NCBI GenBank assembly: GCA_025963425.1
Contig: JAOPUQ010000223.1
Coordinates: 1-13,821, forward strand
Origin: Modestobacter sp.
GTDB taxonomy: Bacteria > Actinomycetota > Actinomycetes > Mycobacteriales > Geodermatophilaceae
Length of the DNA: 13,821 nucleotides
Direction of reading: 5' to 3'
Part shown: in pieces, positions 7,529-13,821 of the stretch
Numbering within the stretch: position 1 is the first letter of the stretch
How the letters are laid out: the number at the start of each line of letters is the position of its first letter
Position numbers and translations under genes: made by a program
The notes under the pieces: generated by a model
What the model was told of the DNA's origin: nothing
The model's database searches: none
The model's input: the letters and a program-made list of their open reading frames with translations, nothing else

Positions 7529-9052
7529 GTGCGGATCGGCGTCGTCCACGAGTCCCGCCCCACAGAGACGCGGGTCGCCGCCACACCGACCACGGTCGCC
7601 CAGCTCCGGGCGCTGGGCTACGAGGTGGTCGTCGCCTCGGGCGCGGGGCTGGCCAGCACCTTCCCCGACGAGGCGTACGTGGCTGCCGGGGCGCGCCTGG
7701 GCCCCGGCGCCGAGGCCTGGGCGGCCGACGTCGTCCTCGGGGTCAACGCGCCCTCGGCGCGGGAGATCGCCCAGCTCCGGGACGGCGCGGTCCTGATCAG
7801 CCTCCTGGCCCCCGCGACGGACCCGGATCTCGTCGAGGCACTCGCCCGGCGACCGGTCACCGCGCTGGCGATGGACGCCGTTCCCCGGATCTCGCGGGCC
7901 CAGTCGCTGGACGTGCTGAGCTCGATGGCCAACATCGCCGGCTACCGCGCGGTGATCGAGGCGGCGCACACCTTCGGCCGGTTCTTCACCGGGCAGGTCA
8001 CCGCCGCCGGCAAGGTACCGCCGGCGAAGGTCCTCGTGGTCGGGGCCGGGGTGGCGGGTCTGGCCGCGATCGGGACCGCCAGCAGCCTCGGGGCGATCGT
8101 CCGGGCCACCGACGTCCGCCCCGAGGTGGCCGAGCAGATCCGCTCCCTGGGCGGTGAGTACGTCGCCGTGGCCCCCGCCGAGCAGCAGGTGAGCAGCGAC
8201 GGCTACGCCCGGGAGACCTCCGCGGACTACGACCGCCGGGCCGCCGTGGCCTACGCCGAGCAGGCGGCCGACGTGGACATCGTCATCACGACCGCGCTGA
8301 TCCCCGGCCGGCCGGCCCCGCGGCTGATCACCGAGGAGATGGTCGCGACCATGCGTCCGGGCAGCGTCGTCGTCGACATGGCCGCGGCGATGGGCGGCAA
8401 CGTCGCGGGCACCGTCCCCGACGAGCTCGTCGTCACCCCCAACGGCGTCTCGATCATCGGCTACACCGACCTGCCCGGGCGCCTGCCGGCGCAGGCGTCG
8501 CAGCTCTACGGCACCAACCTGGTCAACCTGATGAAGCTGCTGACCCCGGCCAGGGACGGGCAGGTCGTGCTCGACCTCGACGACGTGGTCCAGCGCTCGA
8601 TGACGGTGGTGCACGCCGGGGAGAAGATTTGGCCGCCCCCGCCGGTGCCCGTGTCCTCCGCTCCCCCGGTGCCGGCTGCTCCGGCGCCTGTCGTCCCGGC
8701 GGCCACACCGCCACCGAGCCGCCGGTTCGTACTGGTCGGGCTGGCCGCGGCGCTGCTGTTCGTGCTCACCGCGCTGTCGCCGGACCCGCTGATCGAGCAC
8801 CTCACCGTGTTCGCGCTGGCCATCGTGATCGGCTTCTACGTCATCGGGCACGTGCACCACGCCCTGCACACGCCCCTGATGTCGGTGACCAACGCGATCT
8901 CCGGGATCATCGTGGTCGGCGCGCTGCTGCAGATCGGGCACGGCGACCCGGTCGTCACCGCACTGGCCTTCGTCGCCGTCCTGGTGGCGAGCATCAACGT
9001 GTTCGGCGGTTTCGCCGTGACCCGCCGCATGCTCGGTCTGTTCACCCGATGA
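7529..9052 (+). CDS. pntA: NAD(P) transhydrogenase subunit alpha (fused PntA)
   Basis: Alpha subunit of the proton-translocating transhydrogenase, which moves hydride between NADH and NADP while protons cross the membrane; 507 residues, close to the 510 of E. coli PntA. Seen: the N-terminal NAD-binding domain I (about 1-367) with RAQSLDVLSSMANIAGYRAV and the Rossmann motif GAGVAGL at 172-178, followed by the acidic-type ATDVRPEV. A Pro/Ala-rich linker spans residues 369-399. Then come four membrane helices (400-507) with GFYVIGHVHHALHTPLMSV, the PntAB-type region. The GTG start at 7529 gives the usual N-terminus VRIGVVHE, and GGAG lies 6 bases upstream. Mycobacteria split these parts into two genes; here they are one. 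The stop shares an ATGA with a small open frame leading to pntB. Confidence 0.95.
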   Translation: MRIGVVHESRPTETRVAATPTTVAQLRALGYEVVVASGAGLASTFPDEAYVAAGARLGPGAEAWAADVVLGVNAPSAREIAQLRDGAVLISLLAPATDPDLVEALARRPVTALAMDAVPRISRAQSLDVLSSMANIAGYRAVIEAAHTFGRFFTGQVTAAGKVPPAKVLVVGAGVAGLAAIGTASSLGAIVRATDVRPEVAEQIRSLGGEYVAVAPAEQQVSSDGYARETSADYDRRAAVAYAEQAADVDIVITTALIPGRPAPRLITEEMVATMRPGSVVVDMAAAMGGNVAGTVPDELVVTPNGVSIIGYTDLPGRLPAQASQLYGTNLVNLMKLLTPARDGQVVLDLDDVVQRSMTVVHAGEKIWPPPPVPVSSAPPVPAAPAPVVPAATPPPSRRFVLVGLAAALLFVLTALSPDPLIEHLTVFALAIVIGFYVIGHVHHALHTPLMSVTNAISGIIVVGALLQIGHGDPVVTALAFVAVLVASINVFGGFAVTRRMLGLFTR

Positions 9053-9129
9053 CCGAGCTTGCGAGGTCAAGCAGGGGTACAGCACCGTCGGGGACGTGGC
9101 CGACGAGCGCCGGCGAGGAAGCCGCGTGA
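9049..9129 (+). CDS. Hypothetical 26-residue frame bridging pntA and pntB
   Basis: A short open frame starts at the ATG overlapping the pntA stop (ATGA, 9049-9052) and ends with a TGA overlapping the pntB GTG (GTGA, 9126-9129). It would encode MTELARSSRGTAPSGTWPTS plus AGEEAA. It has no Shine-Dalgarno sequence of its own and no recognisable domain. It could carry ribosomes from pntA to pntB, or it could be chance, because open frames of this length are common at this GC content. Confidence 0.3.
   Translation: MTELARSSRGTAPSGTWPTSAGEEAA
9115..9120 (+). promoter_or_regulatory. Ribosome binding site deciding the pntB start
   Basis: GAGGAA lies 5 bases before the GTG at 9126. The upstream in-frame GTG at 9096 lacks such a site, and PntB homologues begin where the 9126 start would put the N-terminus. 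Confidence 0.6.
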
Positions 9130-10532
9130 CCGCCGAGAACGCCGTCCGGGCGGCCTCCATCGTCGCTGCCCTGCTGTTCATCCTGAGCCTGGCCGGGTTG
9201 TCCCGGCACGAGACGGCAAAGGCCGGCAACGCGTTCGGCATCGCCGGCATGGCCATCGCGCTGGCCGCGACGATCGGCCTCGCCTCGCGCCGCAGCTCCG
9301 CCACCGGCATCGCGCTGATCGTGGTCGCGATGGTCATCGGGGCCGCGATCGGCATCTGGCGCGCGCGCCGCGTCGAGATGACCGGCATGCCGGAGCTGAT
9401 CGCGGTCCTGCACAGCTTCGTCGGCCTGGCCGCGGTGCTCGTGGGCTGGAACGGCTACCTGTCGGTCGAGGCCCGGGGCGGCGAACAGACCGAGGTGGCC
9501 GGCGCCCTGCTCCGGATCCACTCCGCCGAGGTGTTCATCGGTGTGTTCATCGGGGGAGTGACCCTGACCGGGTCGATCGTGGCGTTCGGAAAGCTGTCGG
9601 GCCGGATCAGGTCCAACCCGCTGATGCTGCCCGGCCGCACCCTGCTCAACCTCACGGCGCTGGCCGCCTTCGCCGTCCTCACGGTGCTCTTCGTCCTCCG
9701 GCCGGGGCGCGGGCTGCTCATCGCCGTCACCGTGCTCGCCCTGGCGCTGGGCTGGCACCTGGTCGCCTCCATCGGCGGGGGCGACATGCCGGTGGTGGTG
9801 TCGATGCTCAACAGCTACTCCGGCTGGGCTGCCGCCGCGTCGGGCTTCCTGCTGGACAACGACCTGCTCATCGTCACCGGCGCCCTCGTCGGCTCCTCCG
9901 GTGCCTACCTCTCCTACATCATGTGCCGGGCCATGAACCGGTCGTTCCTGTCCGTCATCGCCGGCGGGTTCGGCAACGAGGGCGGTGCCGCCGTCGACCG
10001 CGACTACGGCGACCACTCCGAGATCAGCCCCGAGGACGCCGCCACGCTGCTGCTGGACGCCGACTCGGTGGTGATCACCCCGGGGTACGGGATGGCGGTC
10101 GCCCAGGCCCAGTACCCGGTCGCCGAGCTGACCCGCAAGCTGCGCGAGCACGGGGTGACCGTCCGCTTCGGCATCCACCCGGTCGCCGGCCGGCTGCCCG
10201 GGCACATGAACGTGCTGCTGGCCGAGGCGAAACTGCCCTACGACATCGTGCTCGAGATGGACGAGATCAACGACGACTTCCCGGACACCTCGGTGGTGCT
10301 GGTCATCGGCGCCAACGACACGGTCAACCCGGCCGCCATCGACGACCCCGGCAGCCCGATCGCCGGCATGCCGGTGCTGCACGTCTGGGAGGCCGAGCAC
10401 GTCATCGTGTTCAAGCGGTCGATGAGCACCGGCTACGCCGGCGTCCAGAACCCGCTGTTCTTCCGGGACAACACCACGATGCTGTTCGGGGACGCCAAGG
10501 AGCGGGTCGAGGACATCCTGCGCGCCCTGTGA
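9126..10532 (+). CDS. pntB: NAD(P) transhydrogenase subunit beta (PntB)
   Basis: Beta subunit of the transhydrogenase, 468 residues (E. coli 462). The N-terminal two-thirds hold the membrane domain II, including RHETAKAGNAFGIAGMAIAL at 27-46 and the proton-path histidine H96 in LHSFVGLAAVLVG, equivalent to E. coli His91. The C-terminal NADP-binding domain III shows GYGMAVAQAQYPV from 320, VRFGIHPVAGRLPGHMNVLL and the GAND turn at 395-398. All expected blocks are intact, so the enzyme should be functional together with PntA. I choose the GTG at 9126 because of its ribosome site and the match of VTAENAVRAASIVAALLF to family N-termini; a GTG at 9096 would add 10 residues. It lies 73 bases after pntA, bridged by a small open frame, and a strong hairpin follows its stop. 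Confidence 0.95.
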   Translation: MTAENAVRAASIVAALLFILSLAGLSRHETAKAGNAFGIAGMAIALAATIGLASRRSSATGIALIVVAMVIGAAIGIWRARRVEMTGMPELIAVLHSFVGLAAVLVGWNGYLSVEARGGEQTEVAGALLRIHSAEVFIGVFIGGVTLTGSIVAFGKLSGRIRSNPLMLPGRTLLNLTALAAFAVLTVLFVLRPGRGLLIAVTVLALALGWHLVASIGGGDMPVVVSMLNSYSGWAAAASGFLLDNDLLIVTGALVGSSGAYLSYIMCRAMNRSFLSVIAGGFGNEGGAAVDRDYGDHSEISPEDAATLLLDADSVVITPGYGMAVAQAQYPVAELTRKLREHGVTVRFGIHPVAGRLPGHMNVLLAEAKLPYDIVLEMDEINDDFPDTSVVLVIGANDTVNPAAIDDPGSPIAGMPVLHVWEAEHVIVFKRSMSTGYAGVQNPLFFRDNTTMLFGDAKERVEDILRAL

Positions 10533-10540
10533 GCCCGGTG

Positions 10541-10566
10541 CCGCGGGCGGCGGTGGCTGCCCGCGG
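10541..10566 (+). terminator. Hairpin terminator candidate after pntB
   Basis: CCGCGGGC (10541-10548) and GCCCGCGG (10559-10566) form a perfect 8-bp stem with a 10-base loop, starting 8 bases after the pntB stop. A second small inverted repeat (GTGGCC-CT-GGCCAC, 10567-10580) follows directly. No T-tract, but position and strength suit the end of the pnt transcript. Confidence 0.55.
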
Positions 10567-10588
10567 GTGGCCCTGGCCACCGACCGGT

Positions 10589-10677
10589 CATCCCGCGAGG
10601 ACACGCCGCCGACGCCGCGCCGACACCCCGCAGCCGAGGAGCGGACCCCCTGTCCGCCGCGGCGGTCCCGCGGGATG
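10589..10677 (+). repeat. Inverted repeat enclosing a nested hairpin, leader of the SnoaL-like gene
   Basis: CATCCCGCG (10589-10597) is the exact reverse complement of CGCGGGATG (10669-10677), 71 bases apart. Inside lies a hairpin of GCGGAC and GTCCGC (10641-10657) with a 5-base loop. If transcribed, this 214-base gap could fold into a branched structure ahead of the gene at 10747. I see no known riboswitch consensus. Confidence 0.35.
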
Positions 10678-10746
10678 CTCGTCGCCCCCTCCCGGCGGGG
10701 CCGGGCGGCTCGGTCCCGACCACCACGCCATCCTCAGGAGCTCACC

Positions 10747-11094
10747 ATGGCCCGCACGCCGCAGGAGATCTTCGAGCACCACGCCAGCGCGCTCGTCGCC
10801 GGGGACATGGACGAGATCCTCGCGGACTACCCCGACGACGCCGTGCTCATCACGCCGCGCGGGGTGCTGCGGGGCAAGGCCGGCGTCCGGGAGGCCTTCA
10901 CCACCCTGTTCGGCGAACTACCGGGTCCGGCCCTGGACGTGACCACGCAGATCTTCGAGGGCGACGTCCTGTTCATCGAGTGGACGGCGGTGACGGACAA
11001 GGCCCGCGTCACCGACGGCATCGACACCTTCGTCTTCGGGGACGACGGCATCCGCGTGCAGACGGTCCGCTACACCGTGGAGCCCATCGAGTAG
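10747..11094 (+). CDS. SnoaL/NTF2-like domain protein (nuclear transport factor 2 family)
   Basis: Compact protein of 115 residues with the single-domain cone fold of the SnoaL/NTF2-like superfamily. Seen: the opening helix PQEIFEHHASALVAGDMDEILADYPDDAVLI, the GVLRGKAGVREAFTTLF segment, and the closing strands DVTTQIFEGDVLFIEWTAV and DGIRVQTVRYTVEP, all in the order expected of the fold. The superfamily includes isomerases, hydrolases and non-catalytic carriers, so no reaction can be assigned. No signal peptide or membrane segment is present. The ATG at 10747 has AGGAG 6 bases upstream. It is monocistronic as far as the window shows: 214 bases after pntB behind a terminator-like hairpin, and convergent with the MFS gene. 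Confidence 0.85.
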   Translation: MARTPQEIFEHHASALVAGDMDEILADYPDDAVLITPRGVLRGKAGVREAFTTLFGELPGPALDVTTQIFEGDVLFIEWTAVTDKARVTDGIDTFVFGDDGIRVQTVRYTVEPIE

Positions 11095-11095
11095 C

Positions 11096-11125
11096 CCTCC
11101 GGGTACGGCGCCATCGGCGCGGAGG
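11096..11125. terminator. Possible bidirectional terminator between convergent genes
   Basis: GCGCC (11108-11112), loop ATC, GGCGC (11116-11120) make a 5-bp stem, extended by CCTCC (11096-11100) pairing with GGAGG (11121-11125) across a 7-base bulge. It lies in the 49-base gap between two convergent stop codons. No T-run on either side. Confidence 0.35.
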
Positions 11126-11143
11126 CCGGCGGAGCCAGGGCCT

Positions 11144-12307
11144 TCACGTTGCCGCGGGACCGGTCAGCGCTCCCTTCGACGTCCGGTGGGCCAGCAGCAG
11201 CAGGGCGACGGCCGCCGGGACCAGGGGCACGGCCGCCACCAGCACGAGGGCCGGATGCTCGCCGTCGACTCCGGTGAGCGCGCCCCCGGCGACCGGCGCC
11301 GCGAGGCCTGCGCAGCCCCAGGCCGTGAAGACCCGGCCGTAGGCCCGGGGGAAGGCCCGGACCCCGACGCGGTCCGCCGTGACCGCCGGCACCAGGGCGG
11401 ACACGGCCCCGTAGGCCAGCCCCGTGCCGGCGAAGGACCCGAGGACCAGCCAGGGGGCGGTCGTGCCGGCGAGCCCGGCCACCGAGGCCGCGGCGACGGC
11501 CAGCGCCCCCGCCAGCGCCGGCAGGCGGCCGACCCGGTCGGACCCCCAGCCGGAGACCAGTCGTCCGCTCAGGTTGCCGGCGGCCAGCAGCGAGACGGCC
11601 GCGCCGGCCGCTCCCGGCGTCAGCTCGCGTCCGGTGGCCAGCGGGACGGCAGCGGCGAAGACGAGCAGCCCCGGCGCGGCGCCGCCGGCGAAGACCAGCC
11701 ACAGCAGGACGACGGTCCGCCCGGGCGGCGGTTCTGCCTCCGTGCGCCGTCCCCGCCGCGCCGCCCGGTCCGCCGGGGCCAGGACCGCCGCGCAGACGAG
11801 CAGGGTCATGACCACCAGCGCCAGGCCGGCCACGCAGGACCGCCAACCGAACGCGGCGACCGCGGTGGGGGCCACCAGTCCCAGCAGCACCGGTCCGGCG
11901 GCGTACGCGCCGACGACGAGGCCGGTCGCCGTCCCCCGGCGGGCGTCGGAGGACCGGGCCGCGAGCCCGACCGACACCCCGTAGCTCACCCCGCTGGCCG
12001 CGCCGAACAGCAGCCCGACACCGCACCACAGGGCCAGCGGGTGCTGGCCCGTCGCGGCCACCCCGAGTCCCGCGCCCGCCGCGACGGCGGCCCCGGCGAG
12101 CAGCCGCCGTGGCCCCAGGCTGCGCAGTGCGCGGCCGGCACCCAGGAGCGCGAGGGTGAAGACAGCGATCGCGGCCGCGAAGACGGCAGTACCGGTGGAG
12201 GCCGGCGCGCCGACGTCCGCCGTCGCCTGCCCGGCCACCAGGCTCCAGCCGAAGAGCGTGCCGACCGCGAGGTTCGCCAGGACCCCGGACACCACGGGAC
12301 GCGCCAC
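11144..12307 (-). CDS. MFS transporter, OFA-like
   Basis: Major facilitator superfamily permease, 387 residues with about twelve hydrophobic segments in two groups of six, separated by a basic, hydrophilic loop at about 178-197. Seen: FGAASGVSYGVSVGLAARSS at 101-120, typical of the oxalate/formate antiporter (OFA) branch, and the loop 8-9 motif NLSGRLVSGWGSDRVGRLP at 245-263, which is the MFS motif-A repeat. The start is GTG at 12307, backed by GGAGG 7 bases upstream. It is divergent from the fmdB-amiS-fmdA cluster with about 325 bases between. Formate or another carboxylate would make sense as a substrate given that formamidase releases formate, but the sequence itself does not fix the substrate. 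No sign of truncation. Confidence 0.88.
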   Translation of the reverse strand: MARPVVSGVLANLAVGTLFGWSLVAGQATADVGAPASTGTAVFAAAIAVFTLALLGAGRALRSLGPRRLLAGAAVAAGAGLGVAATGQHPLALWCGVGLLFGAASGVSYGVSVGLAARSSDARRGTATGLVVGAYAAGPVLLGLVAPTAVAAFGWRSCVAGLALVVMTLLVCAAVLAPADRAARRGRRTEAEPPPGRTVVLLWLVFAGGAAPGLLVFAAAVPLATGRELTPGAAGAAVSLLAAGNLSGRLVSGWGSDRVGRLPALAGALAVAAASVAGLAGTTAPWLVLGSFAGTGLAYGAVSALVPAVTADRVGVRAFPRAYGRVFTAWGCAGLAAPVAGGALTGVDGEHPALVLVAAVPLVPAAVALLLLAHRTSKGALTGPAAT

Positions 12308-12632
12308 CCTCGGACCTCCACGTGGCTCACCGGTGGACGCGGCCCACCGTCTCGGCCCCGGACCGCGTCGTCAACCGGCCCACGCCGCCTGGGGTCATCA
12401 CCATGGCGGTGAGGGGACCGCAACGGAACGGAAACGAGCTCGTCATCTCCTCGACACAGGCGTCGGCCGTCGAGCCCCTGCGTCACGACGCGCCGGGGAC
12501 GGCACCGGCGGACCGGGGGGAGGCGAGCCCCGGCGCCACAGCGCCTTGACCGGCCGGGGGCTCGGGCGCAGCGTCCACCTCGTCCCGGAGGCGCTGGAAA
12601 CCCTGCGCCCCCGTTGCAGCCGGAGGTGCGAC
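12308..12632. other. Intergenic region between the MFS gene and fmdB
   Basis: About 325 bases without a gene I can support. It should hold the divergent promoters of the MFS gene and the amide cluster. Open frames run through it (one of 75 codons from 12322 on the plus strand) but their translations are compositionally biased and match nothing I know. TTGACC at 12546-12551 resembles a -35 element but lacks a fitting -10. I see no convincing operator, repeat or RNA. Confidence 0.4.
12622..12626 (+). promoter_or_regulatory. Ribosome binding site pointing to an ATC start of fmdB
   Basis: GGAGG ends 6 bases before an ATC codon at 12633. No ATG, GTG or TTG lies in the right frame at this distance; the GTG that overlaps the site (12626) is in another frame. 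The spacing is ideal for initiation at the ATC. Confidence 0.5.
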
Positions 12633-12923
12633 ATCGCCGTCTACGTGTACCGGTGCCCCGAACACGGCACGACCGAGACCAGCTGCGTCATGGGTGCCGC
12701 GACCGCGGCGATCGCGTGCCCGGCCTGCGGGGCTGCCGCGGCGCGGGTCTTCACTCCGCCCCGGCTCTCGCTCGGGTCCCCGGTGCGGCGGGCGCTCATC
12801 GAGCGCACCGAAGGGACCCGTGAGCAACCCGCCGTCGTCGCCGCCCCGCCGCCCGGGCCGGGCGCGAGGCGGCGAGCAGACGTCACACGCAATCCGGCCC
12901 TGAGCCGGCTGCCTCGTCCCTGA
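12633..12923 (+). CDS. fmdB: FmdB family zinc-ribbon protein
   Basis: Small protein of 96 residues whose N-terminus is a zinc ribbon of the FmdB type, a proposed regulator of amide/formamidase genes. Reading the ATC at 12633 as Met gives MAVYVYRCPEHG, which lines up with the usual M-x-x-Y-x-Y-x-C start of the family. Metal ligands are C8 and H11 (CPEH, with His in the place of the second Cys) and C29-C32 (CPACG), followed by RVFTPPRL. The rest, from about residue 42, is basic and Pro/Ala-rich with no known domain. The first standard in-frame start is GTG at 12645, which would drop the VY part of the motif and has no ribosome site at a good distance. It lies 63 bases before amiS on the same strand. 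The family is fairly certain; the start codon is not. Confidence 0.75.
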   Translation: MAVYVYRCPEHGTTETSCVMGAATAAIACPACGAAAARVFTPPRLSLGSPVRRALIERTEGTREQPAVVAAPPPGPGARRRADVTRNPALSRLPRP

Positions 12924-12986
12924 CGGACGTCGCCCTCCGCACATCCACACGGGGAACCTGATCGGCCGGACAGAGGAGAGAGCAAG

Positions 12987-13736
12987 ATGGCCAGCGTCGG
13001 TCTGCTGTACGTCGGAGCGGTCCTGATCGTGAACGGGTTGATGCTGCTGGGGCGTGTCGACGCCCGGGCAGCGGCCCCGTTGAACCTCTTCGTCGGCACG
13101 CTGCAGGTCATCACCCCGACGTACCTGATCTTCACGTCCGGCGGGGACCCGGACACCATCCTGGGCGCCTCGGGGATCTACCTGTTCGGCTTCACCTATC
13201 TGTACGTGGGCCTCAACCTGCTCGGCGGCCTGGACGGCACCGGGCTGGGCTGGTTCTCCGCGTTCGTGGCGGGATGCGCGGTCGTCTACGCCGGGCTGAA
13301 CTTCGGCCGCCTCGACGACCCCGCCTTCGGCGTCATCTGGCTGTACTGGGCGACGCTGTGGGCGCTGTTCTTCCTGGTGCTCGGCCTCAAGCGCGAGGAA
13401 CTGACCCGCTTCACCGGTGCGATCGCGGTCGTCGCCGGCGTGGTCACCTGCGCCGTTCCGGCGTTCCTGCTGTTGACCGGCGAGTGGACCGACAACCGGC
13501 GGACGGCGGCGATCGTCATCGCCGTTCTCTGTCTGCTCTCGCTGGCCCTGTACGTCCCGTTGCGAGGACCCGGCCCAGCCACGACGACCGCCGCCCCGGC
13601 GCCCGAGTTGCGCGAGGGCGAGCCCGCCGAACACATCGCCGGGACGCCGCGGCAGACCACACAGATGTACGACAACGTCGCGCAGGAGCAGCCCACGCCA
13701 GCAGCCACCGACGCCCCGGCCCGGCGCAGACGGTGA
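12987..13736 (+). CDS. amiS: AmiS/UreI family amide/urea channel
   Basis: Inner-membrane channel for short-chain amides or urea, 249 residues. Seen: six to seven hydrophobic segments at about 4-22, 31-50, 59-82, 86-107, 113-134, 140-162 and 172-191. The family signatures are GLLYVGAVLIVNGLMLLGRV (4-23), LNLFVGTLQVITPTYLIF (32-49), GIYLFGFTYLYVGLN and FGVIWLYWATLWALFF. A hydrophilic tail of some 55 residues (after about 193), rich in Ala, Pro and Thr and ending in RRRR, extends beyond the usual channel length. The ATG at 12987 follows GAGGAG. Lying directly before a formamidase-like gene and after fmdB, it most likely brings in amides such as formamide or acetamide for hydrolysis. Urea is the alternative, but no urease genes are in view. 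Confidence 0.9.
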   Translation: MASVGLLYVGAVLIVNGLMLLGRVDARAAAPLNLFVGTLQVITPTYLIFTSGGDPDTILGASGIYLFGFTYLYVGLNLLGGLDGTGLGWFSAFVAGCAVVYAGLNFGRLDDPAFGVIWLYWATLWALFFLVLGLKREELTRFTGAIAVVAGVVTCAVPAFLLLTGEWTDNRRTAAIVIAVLCLLSLALYVPLRGPGPATTTAAPAPELREGEPAEHIAGTPRQTTQMYDNVAQEQPTPAATDAPARRRR

Positions 13737-13789
13737 CGCGCTGACCGACGAGCCGTCCACCGCTCCGCACCGAGACCAGGAGGCAAGCC

Positions 13790-13821
13790 ATGCCCGACGT
13801 CGTCTTCCCCCTCGACTCCAC
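13790..13821 (+). CDS. fmdA: Probable formamidase/acetamidase FmdA (only the first codons)
   Basis: Ten codons are visible before the window ends, reading MPDVVFPLDS. This matches the opening of actinobacterial formamidase/acetamidase proteins, which hydrolyse formamide or acetamide to ammonia and the acid. AGGAGG lies 6 bases upstream of the ATG, so this is clearly a real gene start. The call depends on the short N-terminus and on the neighbours amiS and fmdB, so the identity is probable rather than proven. Confidence 0.6.
   Translation, partial: MPDVVFPLDS

Noticed and set aside
7415..9388. Extension of the GltB-like frame upstream into pntA and pntB territory
   Set aside because: The frame stays open only as the antisense of pntAB; the ATG at 7414 has a strong ribosome site and family proteins begin there.
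9042..10604. Minus-strand open frame of 520 codons opposite pntB
   Set aside because: Gly/His/Asp/Gln-rich translation without any domain, fully antisense to canonical pntB.
12420..12450. GGAAC-type extracytoplasmic sigma promoter
   Set aside because: GGAAC is present but no matching -10 motif lies at the usual distance.
12483..13760. Minus-strand open frame of 425 codons opposite fmdB and amiS
   Set aside because: Antisense shadow; the plus strand has clear family motifs and ribosome sites.

Overview
The window comes from a high-GC actinobacterial chromosome. Third codon positions are almost all G or C, several start codons are GTG, and long spurious open frames lie antisense to most real genes. 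The gene families (a coupled smtB-zur pair, TAP-type secreted hydrolase, AmiS/UreI plus formamidase, DUF72) would fit Geodermatophilaceae or a related soil actinobacterium; that placement is inference from gene content only. I see no insertion sequence, prophage, CRISPR array, tRNA or rRNA.

Left part (1-3080, all minus strand): a zinc-homeostasis operon read right to left as znuC - znuB - smtB (ArsR family) - zur (Fur family, cut by the left edge). Every junction is a 4-base start/stop overlap, so the four genes should be translationally coupled. No substrate-binding gene (znuA) is present. Upstream on the same strand is a small flavodoxin-like protein.

Middle (3256-10532): a secreted serine hydrolase of the tripeptidyl-aminopeptidase type (plus) converges on a DUF72 protein (minus). 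Then a stand-alone, probably membrane-anchored glutamate-synthase-domain flavoprotein (minus) is divergent from a proton-translocating transhydrogenase operon pntA-pntB (plus). pntA is the fused form (NAD domain plus four membrane helices). A 26-codon open frame bridges pntA and pntB with start/stop overlaps at both ends. A strong hairpin follows pntB.

Right part (10747-13821): a small SnoaL/NTF2-like protein (plus) converges on an OFA-like MFS transporter (minus). Divergent from the transporter is an amide-utilisation cluster: an FmdB-type zinc-ribbon protein that appears to start at a rare ATC codon, an AmiS/UreI amide/urea channel, and the first 10 codons of a probable formamidase (FmdA) running off the right edge.

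Working model: the left part controls zinc uptake under two zinc sensors; the pnt locus balances NADH and NADPH, possibly together with the neighbouring GltB-like flavoprotein; the right end imports short amides and hydrolyses them to ammonia and a carboxylate such as formate. I did not find a convincing entirely new system. The most unusual signals are the probable ATC start of fmdB and the coupled mini-frame between pntA and pntB.
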